Below, piece by piece: positions 48,911-60,215 of a stretch of DNA of 64,000 nucleotides (its first letter is position 1; every line of letters begins with the position of its first letter). A program made the position numbers and the translations under genes. Origin of the DNA: Helicoverpa zea (taxonomy: Eukaryota; Arthropoda; Insecta; Lepidoptera; Noctuidae); NCBI RefSeq assembly GCF_022581195.2, contig NC_061453.1, positions 11,240,001-11,304,000 on the forward strand, read 5' to 3'. The notes beneath the pieces are model-generated. The model was not told where the DNA came from. It saw only the letters and a program-made list of their open reading frames with translations, and ran no database searches.

Positions 48911-50504
48911 AATTTTTATTTGGTCTTCTTTTTTCCATACTTCACTATATCTCCGTCATCAAACATTGTAATAAAGCCATCGTTAAAAAAAGTTATTCAA
49001 GGTTATCATAGAGAGCCTTTTTGGAAAGATACCAATAATTTACACGTGGGGAATACCCACAATGCGGAAATGTTACATATAGTAATTTCAATCTTCGACG
49101 TCATTCCGATGAGGTGAAATTTGAGTTTTTTTATTTATTTTTCTAGTAAACACTAGTGATAAAGGTTTGATTGAACAAATAATTACATATCCTTTACAAA
49201 TAAATATTAAAACTTTTAAGACAAGCTCCGAAAGCTGATAATGTGCCGTTTGCATTATCGACTAAAAACAAACAAGAAGAGTATGTTCAAAAGTTTGAGA
49301 TATTTTAATAAACATTTGAACAGAGAATTTATTGAGATCATTAAATTCTCTTTTAATAAAGGTACATCTTTGGATACTGTCGACTATAAGTCGACGAGTG
49401 TTAAGTAGGTATTTACAGTCGTGCGTAAACGTATTTATAAGACCGTGGTGCTTTGCACGCGGAATATCTGGATGAACTATTATAGCACCTTTGATGATCT
49501 ATTGTAAAAATTGATTGATTAATTTTCGCAAACTACTGGCCGCGGGCGACTAGCGGCAGTTGCTTGATAACAAAGTGTACCTTAAAGGCTTGGTCAACAT
49601 TTTGATGCCCAAACTGATTTTATTTCGATAAGAAGGGTTTTGACCCCTTCACATGTAAAGGTCAGATACAAGACGATAATAATGTACAAACTTTAAAGGT
49701 TAGATACACATTTCATCGTAATCTTGATATCGGTGATTCCGTCCATTTATCGAAGGAAACTGCGGTTTTTAACGAAGTGATGGGACATTTCAGGAACGTT
49801 CAAAGGCCAATATACATATTTAATGAGAAAATGCATGACGGTTATTTTTTAACGATACGCTCATAAATCTAAAAATGCCTACTTATCTATTTGGCACAAT
49901 ACATACTAAATTAATTAATAGATATCGTATTTTTATAATTAATAGTTGTAGGTACAGAAAATCAATATTATTAATTATGCATTATTATTATCATAGATTT
50001 AATCTAAGCCATAATGTTTACACATACCCACATGATAAAACCAATCTGTTGCATAGTTACGGCCTACGTGTTATTTATTTCATCAAGTATTTTTTATCCA
50101 GGAAAAACAATTTAACCAGTAATACAGCTTATACATCAGAATATGATTAGGCTACTTTTACACCCCAGTGAAAAGAAGTAACCTTATAATACGAATGAAT
50201 CTGTGGGCAACAGCTTGTCATATAGGACTCAGTAACATACAGTTAATATTTGAATATGTTATTTATGATTGTTAGTACACAAACTACATTTTAGTGCCTT
50301 GATATTGTACTGTAACGACTTGAGCTAAATTGCGGTTTCTCAGTTTGGATCCAAAGTTTAATATCTTCGGTCGAGTCTTAGGTCTTAGTTGAGGTTATAA
50401 ATAAAATAATTTATATCGTTATTAAATAAGCTTTTTATTAATGTTCGATGAAAATCACCAATTTTGATGTTACGTGCAAATCATTTATTAAAACTTCATA
50501 ATCT

Positions 50505-50650
50505 GTCTAGCCTTTTCCCAACTATGTTGGGGTTGGTTTCCACCAGTGTTTTACAAGGAGCGACTACCTATTTGATCTCCTTTACCCGTGCAACCCAATA
50601 TCCATTGGTAAGACTGGTTGTCCGACTTTCCGGCTTCTGACTACCATTTT
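50505..50650 (-). mobile_element. SINE fragment (379-bp family)
   Basis: CTAGCCTTTTCCCAACTATG, TTGGGGTTGGTTTCCA, then directly CCAGTGTTTTACAAGGAGCG (an internal deletion), and TTCCGGCTTCTGACTACC. Confidence 0.7.
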
Positions 50651-51069
50651 ATGCAGTAGTAAAGACATCATGCATAATAAGTTACTCAACAATCTAATGT
50701 AAGATTTTAGACAGATGTCTAGATGTAACATAGTCACCAAAAAGAGTGACCTGTTCTCAAAAATCCATTAGTGTAAAAGCTACTAGAAACGAGGAAGTTT
50801 GTATTATATTTCGTGTAGGTAGTTGTTTAGTTGCCACTAAGTGGTTGCAACCGTGACATTTAAGAGAGGCGAGTAGTCTAAGCTGGGTGTTCATTACCTG
50901 GGTACTACTGTAACTGGATAGATACAGTGATTGTGACAAGGCTCTAAGTGTTTGTATGTGGGAATCATAGTTGTGAAACGAATGTGAGGTGCTTGCAACA
51001 AACTTGCTAAGCCTACCCACACATTACAGACTAAATAGGCCTACAGATGGCCCGATGATGGTTGAAAAA

Positions 51070-51333
51070 AAATCACCATCTCAGCCATACAGACGTCTAC
51101 TGCTGAACATAGGATTCCCCCTTGGATCTCCACAGATATTGGTTGGAAGCGACCTGCATCCAGCGTCTTCCGGCAACCTTTATAAGATCGTCTGTCCTAT
51201 GCTGCGCTTGCTAGTAAGTGGTCTCCACTCTAGCACTTTTCGACCCCATCGGCCATCTGTTCTGCGAGCAATATGGCCTGCCCATTGGCACTTCAACTTG
51301 CTAATCCAGTGGGCTATATCGGTGACAACAGTT
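51070..51333 (-). mobile_element. RTE LINE 3' fragment with internal deletion
   Basis: On the minus strand it codes for IAHWISKLKCQWAGHIARR, then DGRWGRKVLEWRP, then loses a few codons and the frame at the GRPPTRW-type motif before the GACGCTGGATGCAGGTCGC 3' end. Same RTE family as 8001-8095. Degenerate and inactive. Confidence 0.8.
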
Positions 51334-51374
51334 TAACAAAGTTTTTTGTTGATTTAACAATATCCACACCACAC

Positions 51375-51490
51375 CGGTCATATACCTGAACAAATACCTG
51401 ATGTTGTTATGTGCGTCTGAAATAAATCTCCGAACTTATCAAGAGCCCAACTGTCGGCCGACTAAAATGTCTGCTCTGTGTGGGTACTCG
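51375..51490. repeat. CGGCCGACT-family fragment, copy 3
   Basis: ACAAATACCTGATGTTGTTA, AGAGCCCAACTGTCGGCCGA and CTAAAATGTCTGC align to the right half of copy 1. Confidence 0.55.
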
Positions 51491-51749
51491 CTTATTTATG
51501 AATACCAAGCCATAGGTACAGTTGATGCAACGATGCAACAATTTATTTAAGGGCCTTAGAAGGTCATGGTCTAAACTGAGAGAATTCAATTACCGGGAAC
51601 GAAGAGAAAACTGTGGTTAGTCCGACAAAAATAGAACTTACTTAGCACGCCCTTTCACAAAGTTTCTCTAGAGTTCTGTATTTTGAATTAGTAAGTCAAG
51701 ATTTATTAGTAAAAATAAAAAATTCAAGCTATGTTGATAATTTTAATGG

Positions 51750-52244
51750 TACGTTCACACGCGCGCGTTCAAATCGACATTCAACGGGCACAGTCACGTT
51801 CACGAGCGTCTAAACGGTACGCCCGAGCCCGTGAACGCGCCCGTGCCCGTGAATGCCGCGAATCGGTCGAGTGTCGGTTTTTTGGCAAAGTTCAAAGGAT
51901 GAATGTGCGGGCGCCCGGCGACTGTTTACACGCGCGCGGGCAGTCAGTCTCTCCTGCGCTTTCGTGACGATTAAACGTTCTAAGAAAGTCGCTACGATCG
52001 GAGATTACAACATGACGGAATTGTTAACGTCGTTCATCATTTTGATTCTTTTTCCAATAAAAATAAGTTAAGCCAAAAGGCTATGACAGCAACAACACCG
52101 AGATCCTCGCTGCTCGCCATTCTTGCACTGACTGACACGACGGCGCGCTTGTGAACAGCTTGAATGTCCGCCTGCCCGCGACGGCTGCACGCCGCGCAGC
52201 CCGCCAGGCAGCCCGCCGGGCTGCGAGGCGCGCGTCTGAACGTA
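51750..52244. mobile_element. Probable non-autonomous DNA element, GC-rich ends
   Basis: TACGTTCACACGCGCGC at the left and its near mirror GGCGCGCGTCTGAACGTA at the right form ~17-bp inverted ends. CpG-rich arms surround an AT-richer centre. The frames 51731-51967, 51853-52071 and minus 52037-52324 have Arg/Ala-rich composition from the GC arms and no domain. Confidence 0.5.
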
Positions 52245-53123
52245 GCATAAGGTTTTGTGACTAGAACTGTCGGTTTTATGAAAAGTTCGATTCTCATGTC
52301 AGCCTTGATTTTTTTTATCTTCATTTATGATTTCTAAGTTCTCATCATCTGCTGAGAATAGTTTTTAAACTCAATCGTTTCTGTTTTGTTTGTCTCTCTT
52401 TTTGAAGTTTTCCACTTACTTAGTGTAATTAATGCCTATTGTTACAATCCAGTTTCCAGACCAAACTACAGTTTTCTAGGCTAAGTGCTAATGTATGTCG
52501 CCATAATTCTTTACTGTCTTATCTAAAGAATGGGTATTATGTGTATGTTTATCCATTATTGCTCTCTTGAAGAATTACATCTTATTTATTACAGTCTTTA
52601 ATGAAGATTATCTACTTAGATTTAATGTCGTCTTGTGTCTAGATTTTATCCACCTAGGAAATTGGTCTGCTTTCTGCACTTTAAGTAGATTTTGTGGGCT
52701 TTTAGATACACTTTAGAAGCGTATTTAAATTACGAAAAAAAAAAACCTTTAGCGCGTATACTCAACCCTCATAAAAGTTCGTCAATGAAAATGCGTGCGA
52801 GTGTCATTTTTACGAAAGTTAGTAGGCACCTTCGTAACCATTTACAAGAGATTATAATTATCTAAACTATGCAGGTACCATCGTCTGAACTGGTGGTAGT
52901 TGACAATTGTTTGTTTGTCCTCAACCTCAATACGTCCTGCATTTAAGAAACCAGCTTATTGAAAAATACTAGGCCAAATTCACATTAATCGTAATTCAAT
53001 AATCCCATATTCTTACCTACATAGTAACTTTACAGCCTTAGCAATCATAACTATTACAATATGAGCAAAAGTTTACGCTAACGATCAAAGTTGATATGTC
53101 GCCATTAATTGTTAGAGTTTACA

Positions 53124-53541
53124 CCATGGAGAACAAAACTAGTGGAGGTGCTATAACGAAAATTCTCCTAAGAAAATAGTGCGCCAAAATGCAGGCGAGC
53201 GGGCGATGAGGAACGTTAATGTTTCCGCCCTTATTCGCCTTCTTTGGACCCGATAATTATTTGTAGTACCAAAAATTGTTGACAGATATTCAAAGAACCC
53301 GAACGCCTTGATAGTTTTCTCGTAACTGATCGTTTTGGTCATGCCTGAAGTACGATTTTGACCTAGATGAAGGCTTCTGACTTACAGTATGGTATCTCCG
53401 TAGATGTCTAAAAGAACCCAAACGCGTCGCTAGTTCACTCGCAACTGATCGTTTTGGTCATTACACATGAATTTGACCTATATGAAGGCATCTGACCTAC
53501 CTGCGTCATGGTATCTCTGCTCATCTTCCCTTTCTCCGTGG
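53124..53541 (-). mobile_element. Inverted-repeat element family A, copy 5, internally duplicated
   Basis: Ends CCATGGAGAACAAAACTAGT and its mirror TCATCTTCCCTTTCTCCGTGG. Two diverged direct copies of the segment holding GTAACTGATCGTTTTGGTCA / GCAACTGATCGTTTTGGTCA (about 53290-53405 and 53410-53525) explain its extra length. Orientation opposite to copies 3 and 4. Confidence 0.75.
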
Positions 53542-55690
53542 TTTACACAATCAGTAACTTGAATCTGATAATGACGTCACAAGTATTAGACTTTCGAAAG
53601 AGAGTTAACTTAATTGCTCATTCAGAATAAGGTAATAAAATTAAATGCTTTTCTTGTATGTGTGAAATCCTGGTATTTATGTAAATTAAATAAGAGACGT
53701 GTTAAATTAGAATGACAGATTTTTTTGCTATGTTTTCGTATTTGATAGGTAAGAAAAAATATCAGGGACTTTTTTTTACAAAAGTTTATCAAAAATGTTA
53801 GATTATAGAAGCTTTAAAAGAAAGTTGCAGAAAATATTTTTTTTTCTTGTAGCGAAATCTTTTTTTTTTTACATTACCCCAGTAACGAGAACACGTCGCA
53901 TTTTTATTCCCTAATGAATATGAAAATGAACAGTACAGTATGAACCGCGTTCTCAACAACATTCAGTATCAAGGCTATTTCCAAATAGCCACCGGCTACG
54001 CTGTAATATTGTGAAGAACAAAATATACAAGAACAAAATAAATTATATTTTCATTATACGCATTATTATTTTTATTTGTAAGGAAATATATATATAACTG
54101 TAACATTGAAAAATACTAATATACACAGAGGAAGTAAATTGTATTTTTGTTTAATTTGGTTATTTGTTTGTAATGGATAAACCCAAAAACTATTGGATCG
54201 ATTTTAAACATCCTTTCACCATTAGAAAGCTGCATTATTTGCGAGTGACATAAGCTATATATTTATCCCCGTAAGAGCCGTAGCAGAGACTTTGCATGTT
54301 TATTACAATTCCTTAATTGACTTTCACTAATTTATTTTCCTGCAATATAAAAATATATTAAGCTCGTCGAAGTAAACGTAATATATTTGTATACACATTT
54401 GTACATAACAAAATTTAACGACACATAAAACCTTTAGCGTAATACAAATATTTTCGTATAAGACACTGATGAAGCTAATTTTATTTTGTTGCTGTGAAAA
54501 CATGTTTATTCTGTATAGTTAGTTTATTTTATATTAACCTCGAATAAGGTTTTCTTTAACACTACTACTAGTTAATAATTGAAAGTAGTATTTTACTTTA
54601 AATGGTCTGACCGTTTAAAGTAATGTTGGTTCATACTAATTCCACTAATATGTAGGTAGATTAAATTATACACGGCATTAATTAACCCCACCTAATCAAA
54701 TAATGATTATTCTTGTTTTGTTATAAGATCTATATTTAGTAACTTTCCCACCATTTTATTTATAAACCAACCCCCAAAATAAGTCTCAAAATAATTAATT
54801 TCATAATATCACCGTTACCAATTAACGCAATGTCATAATTAATGAGCATCTAATGACATCAGTGAACGGGAGAAAATGCCATCAAGCGAATCAAGCGCTG
54901 TGCGATTTATGTTAATGTAAATTGAAGATTTTTTTCAGCGCAGATGTCGCTTAAAGTTGAAAATGAATTTTTAAATAAATGGATTCGCAGCAATTCCAGT
55001 TGATAAGGCGAGGTTACACTGCTAAGTGAGTCATTTCTCGCTCGTTTTAAGGCTAGTTTAAACCAGTGGGCACCGTGACGCACATGGAAGTTTCTTCTAG
55101 TTTATTTGCTGTAGCAAACATTAAATAAATGCGTGCGAATCGAAATTGCAACCTTTGTGTGAACACATGTCATGCTCTGATGCATTGCACATTTTTTTTG
55201 TGGAATCTCGCCTCTATCCGCAGTCTTGAAGCGCGATTTTTTTCTTCAGAAAGTTCTAAAGATGTGTCACAATATTCCTGGCCGTTCTCATTCCTCGCTT
55301 ATCCCGTAGTATAGCCTCATCTTTTAGTAATACATCCGTGAAAGTGCCTCCTAACTAAGTGAGAGCTAAATTTTTATTCTTTTTTGCAAGTCGCGTGCTT
55401 ATTGCAAGATTTAATAAATTGCAAGATATTAAAGCAATTTTGTGAACTAATACATATGTTGCGCTTTTATTTTTATCCTACAGTTTTATTAGGTGTTAAT
55501 GCTTAATTAATGAATTTACTATTAACATTATAAGTGTTCTAATGGTCACGGATCTCTATTCGATGCAAGATACCAATAGTGCATACAACACAAAATATCT
55601 CTCCCACAATTTTTCCACCAAACGCGTCAATATTTCAAAAACAAAAGAAACACTTTGAATTACAATTCCGATCGGAACGCCTTACAACAA

Positions 55691-55820
55691 AATAGATAGG
55701 CAATGTTTTACCACCGACAGCTTATATCGAGGAATACTGTAGTGTACTGTAGTTGAGAATATTGATCGGTCGCAGGTGCTATAATGCTGTTATAAGCCAC
55801 AACCAGGTTACAGGAGTTTG
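55691..55820 (+). repeat. Dispersed repeat B, copy 1
   Basis: GTTTTACCACCGACAGCTTA, ATTGATCGGTCGCAGGTGCT and AAGCCACAACCAGGTTACAG match copy 2 at 56604-56718 in the same orientation, with substitutions throughout. Unassigned family. Confidence 0.7.
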
Positions 55821-55994
55821 TGTCTAGGCATTTTGAGATTAAGACAGTGAAGGAATATTTTGAGTGTTACCAATCGATTGTTTTGTAGATAAGCTTACCT
55901 GCTTATACCTATTCTCAACTCGATTTTAATAAGTACCTACGCTTTAATTTTTCATTTTTTTACGCTTTTTAGTTTTAATGTAAATACCTCGTTT

Positions 55995-56373
55995 CATCCT
56001 CCGAGCCTTTTTCCCAACTATGTTGGGGTCGGCTTCCAGTCTAACCGGATTCAGCTAAGTACCAGTGCTTTACAAGAAGCGACTGCCTATCTGACCTCCT
56101 CAACCCAGTTACCCGGGCAACCCGATACCCCTTGGTTAGACTGGTGTCAGACTTACTGGCTTCTGACTACTCGTAACGACTGCCAAGTATGTTCAATGAC
56201 AGCCGGGACCTACAGTTTAACGTGCCATCCGAAACACAGTCATTGGTGTCTAAGATACGCTTAGAAAGTACATACAAACTTAGAAAAGTTTCATTGGTAC
56301 TTGTCTGACCTGGAATCGAACCCGCGCCCTCATACTCGAGAGGTAGGTTCTTTGCCCACTAGGCCACCACAAC
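55995..56373 (-). mobile_element. Complete SINE (HaSE-like), 379 bp
   Basis: Flanked by an exact 18-bp target duplication AATGTAAATACCTCGTTT (55977-55994, 56374-56391). Read on the minus strand it begins GTTGTGGTGGCCTAGTGGGC with a B box GGTTCGATTCC, and ends AAAAAGGCTCGGAGGATG. Same length as the copy at 34290-34668. Confidence 0.92.
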
Positions 56374-56603
56374 AATGTAAATACCTCGTTTATAATATTT
56401 TTTATATAATTTTTAATAAACTTGTACAAAAATATAAATGTACATTAAAATTTGAAGTTTCTACGCAAATTAAGGGTATGTTACATGCCTTTACTTTGAT
56501 CTACAAATGGAATGTTATGAGTTATTTAATTTTGGTCGAAGGTGGCAGAACTTGCCAAGTTACTTCATGCCGCAGAGTAGATAGACAATTGCCACAGAAT
56601 AGG

Positions 56604-56718
56604 GTAGATAAACTATATTTTACCACTGACATCTTCCGTATCGACGGAGGATAGAAGGTATTGATCGGCATCAGGTGCTTTACTGGTGCTTAGAAGCCAC
56701 AAGCTTGGTTACAGGTAG
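56604..56718 (+). repeat. Dispersed repeat B, copy 2
   Basis: TATTTTACCACTGACATCTT, TATTGATCGGCATCAGGTGC, TAGAAGCCACAAGCTTGGTT. See copy 1. Confidence 0.7.
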
Positions 56719-57638
56719 CCGACCACACTCATAGATTTACATACCTGAGCCGTGAGAGCATGAAGCGTGTAATGGGTTGGTTTTATAGATTTTCTGTATT
56801 ACCTAACCAAGAAATTGTTGTTTTTTTTTATAACAGACTTTTTATTTTGTCTGAAAAGTTTTCACGCTCTCTCACACTGCAGTTAACCCGATGGTTGGCA
56901 AAATTAAATCTTTGCGTTTTGTAAGTTTTCAGTCAGTCTGATACTGACTATCTTTCCAACTTATATACTACCATTCGTATGTATACGAATTTATAAGCAA
57001 AAACCGTCTAAAAGTGTAGAGTGAGTAATCTTAATGGTTGTAAAGAGTTGTGCGAAAGAAAAAAACTAAGTCTTCGTGATAATATCACTTCGCTCGTAAC
57101 TTACGGCATAGTAACCTACTTAACTAACCTCAGTAGGAACCTGCTCAAAGCCTAAGTTATCCGTTTCTAAACGAAATGTAATAAGATATCGGAAATCTAG
57201 ATAAACGACCGTCTTCTGATTGACGTTCTAATTTAAGTAGGAATACTGTTTTTCTAGGGTTTAACGGAATGAAAAGGATTTTTTTGCTTCTTTTAGACTG
57301 AGAGTTGGTTTAAGGTTTAATTTATTAGGTAATCATTCCTTATATTGTGAACAGAAATATATTGAAGTTTTAAAAGAACGCATACATAAAAAAAAATGGG
57401 GAACAATTCTCTATTTTTAACAGACTTAAAAAAAGGGTCTATGCATTTAATTTTTAGTAGTTTGTTCTTGAAATCGTGACAGACAAACAGACAGACTAAC
57501 AATTCTTACTTTAGCATTTACAATATTAGCAAAGAATATTTCTGGTATGTCCATAACGGTAACCTCAAGCCAAAAATAAATTCCATTCCACTGTCTTTAT
57601 TTGATGTCATTCGCGTTATTTTCTCTCCGAATTTTCAG

Positions 57639-57695
57639 AGCAAGCCTAGCGCGACCCCTGGGAGATTTCCAGCTGCCTACAGCTTCGACTGTCAG
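57639..57695 (+). other. Candidate 57-nt exon
   Basis: A pyrimidine-rich tract ending ATTTTCAG, then 57 nt, then GTACCT. The 57 nt is an exact multiple of three, open in the first frame (SKPSATPGRFPAAYSFDCQ), and much richer in GC than its surroundings. No partner exon could be found, and the donor is only fair. A repeat fragment is the alternative. Confidence 0.25.
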
Positions 57696-58158
57696 GTACC
57701 TACGTAGAAAGAATTTAGAATTCCTCTTTAAAATCTTGTTTCACAAAAATATTTATTATGGTTTAAATTGAATGTTTAATTTGGACCGGTAAACCTAGCA
57801 AATTACTACAGCGATACAATTACCAAAAATGAAAAAAAAATACTGAAACATTTCGTATTATAAATACTAGCAGAATAACCGCAGTGCCTTGTAGCAATGT
57901 ACCATGTTTTTTGTACATGAAGTTTAAACAATAAAAAAAAAACACCGGAATAAAAGCAATCCTTTCAAACAGAACACAAACAACGCATGGTTATACCACT
58001 CCACAGATTGCCGATACCACTCACATTGACAGGAAGAGGGAATGTTGTTCCTCTGCGTGTACTACGGAAATCCTGCACGTGGCATTTACTCTGTCATTTG
58101 TTGCCTTTATGAGTATAAAGTTGGTTTGCCGTGTTTTGTTTTTTTTTTTTTTGCAAAA

Positions 58159-58189
58159 TCCAAACTAATATTATAAATGCGAAAGTAAC

Positions 58190-58228
<39 letters not shown>

Positions 58229-58499
58229 TTTCTTCACGCCTAAACTACTGAACCGATTTGTGTGAAATTTGGTACAGACATAGTTTGAAACTTGAGAAAG
58301 GACATAGGATAGTTTTTATTACAAAAAATAAAAATAAAAAATAAAATTTATTACGGACATACAGTGCCATCTATTGGTCAAATGTCGAGCTGTTCCTATG
58401 CTCCGTAGATAGATGGCGTTAATCGCGCAATGGTGTCATTACACACAAATCTGCCGGAAGTCACTATTCCACGCGAACGAAGTCGCGGGCAAAAGCTAG
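58159..58499 (+). mobile_element. Complete non-autonomous Helitron, Lep1-like, 341 bp
   Basis: Lies between A (58158) and T (58500). Starts TCCAAACTAATATTATAAAT, followed by a (CTGT)n microsatellite (58190-58228), the GAACCGATTTGTGTGAAATTT block, an inserted A/T-rich stretch, a hairpin CGCGAACGAAGTCGCG and terminal GCTAG. Confidence 0.9.
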
Positions 58500-60061
58500 T
58501 ATTTAAATATTTGGAATTAGCGAAGCTTCTGGTGTGGTCATCTTTACTTACTTGATGTGGGTTTCAACAACCGATCCATTAGTTGTTTAGCGATTAAAGA
58601 TTATGATTTCACATAATTTATGTGATGGCAGTGCCAAAATTCAATCGCAAAACATCGGATAGATTGAGGTTATTGAAATCCGCAGCTAGAGGTTGGTGAT
58701 GATAGAAAGGTGCTGTTAGTTAGTTGGCTAACCTAAGAAAGATGATGCATGAATGCTCTCAATATTATCAAGCACATAAGGTCAAAAGTAGCACATAAGT
58801 GTAAGACCCCACATGAGAGGGACCCCATTTATTGTAATGCTCTTACATGATCAGGGCTCTTAGCCTGTGGATGGAGGTCTGAGCACGTGCCCAGAGCTGC
58901 CAGAGCGCCCTGTAGTAAAAAGGAACCTACTTTTTAAAATGGCAAATGTCTAGCGTCGTTGTACCATACCTCTCATAGTATTAGTCGTAAAAGCATAATA
59001 ATCATGGTAGGTCATAGGCATTTCATCATTTTTGTTTGCAAAACCTGCCAGTCGCATGTCACTACTCCTGAACATTGCTTGGCTGTTCAGTTTGATACTG
59101 GTCTCATAATATCAAGATTCTAATAGAAATGACGTCACATACTAAGACAATACTGGGACTCAATTAAGTTTGTGATAGGTTGGGTGTTCTGCTAAAACGT
59201 CTCAATCGACTGACAATGGAATCGTAATTAAATTATATTCATAGTTACAGCACCTCCATATGGCATTTCTAGTTTAATTTTGAATTGTCGGTCAATCCTG
59301 TGTGCCTGTGTGTGAATTGCCAATTAAAGGAAGGCCCTAATAGTTATGCAATTTATTATCTCAAGTCTATAATAATTCCATGGAAAGTATATCTACACGT
59401 TGATGCGAACATTGATGTGTTTGGTTGTTATAAGAAAATACTAAGTAAGTTGAGAAGTTTATCTGTAGTCTAGCAAAATATACTGTATAGCCTATTTTTT
59501 TTAGTTTATAATACGATTGTAAGGCCTTTCTCAACATCCGAGCACCATAATAGTCTGTGTGATTGATGCCTTGATGCTCTCGAGTTTTAACTCTGTTGCC
59601 TAGAGGCGTAAAGGGTACCTATATAGCACACCCATTTGCACACACATCTGAACTACACAAAAATTAAGCAGCTTATCCTCACTTTAATACTCAGCATCCC
59701 CACCCAATCTCGGTACAAAGCACCCAATAACCTTTTACTTTATTTAACTTGTATTTATCCCTCTTCGGATTATTAACGAAAGTTCCCGAGAGGCGATTGG
59801 CCCAAATTCTTGTAGTGAATATTTCGGCGAGATTCTCTTGTTTCAGTTTTATTGGGAGTGAAGTTTTAATGTTCTTGCATTATTGAAGAATGTTTTCTTG
59901 TAAGGCTAATTGGAGTTGGAAATGAAATGAGGTTGTGTTGTTGTTCGCAACAATTTCGACGTAAAAAGGGTTTTTTCGTTAATTATTGTGTTGTTGCTGG
60001 AATTTTTATGCGGTATACAAATTATTTGTATTCTTCCGGTCCTTTTTTCCAAGGGAAGAAT

Positions 60062-60215
60062 TCTATACTAATATTCTAAAGCTGTAGAATTTTGTTTGTG
60101 TACAAAAACGCACTAATTCGGTCTGTTTTAGATAGCTTATTTGTTAAGGAAGACTTTTATGCGGATGCATGAAGTGGTTCCCACGTGTCGCGGTAGACCC
60201 CGCTGGTCAGTAATT
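60062..60215 (+). mobile_element. Helitron remnant, Lep1-like
   Basis: TCTATACTAATATTCTAAAG at the start, then TTTTGTTTGTGTACAAAAAC, GCTTATTTGTTAAGGAAG, GTTCCCACGTGTCGCGGT and CCCCGCTGGTCAGTAATT where the CTAGT end is expected. Confidence 0.55.

Larger units (their letters stand above)
42361..55690. other. Gene-poor interval
   Basis: Outside the listed elements I see only AT-rich sequence, short chance frames and small unclassified repeat scraps (for example GCGCTTTCACACTCAGCG near 46294, resembling the end of a DNA transposon). No RNA gene or spliced coding block recognised. Confidence 0.45.

Noticed and set aside
51731..52324. Arg-rich open frames on both strands
   Set aside because: Low-complexity products of CpG-rich element arms, overlapping on opposite strands.
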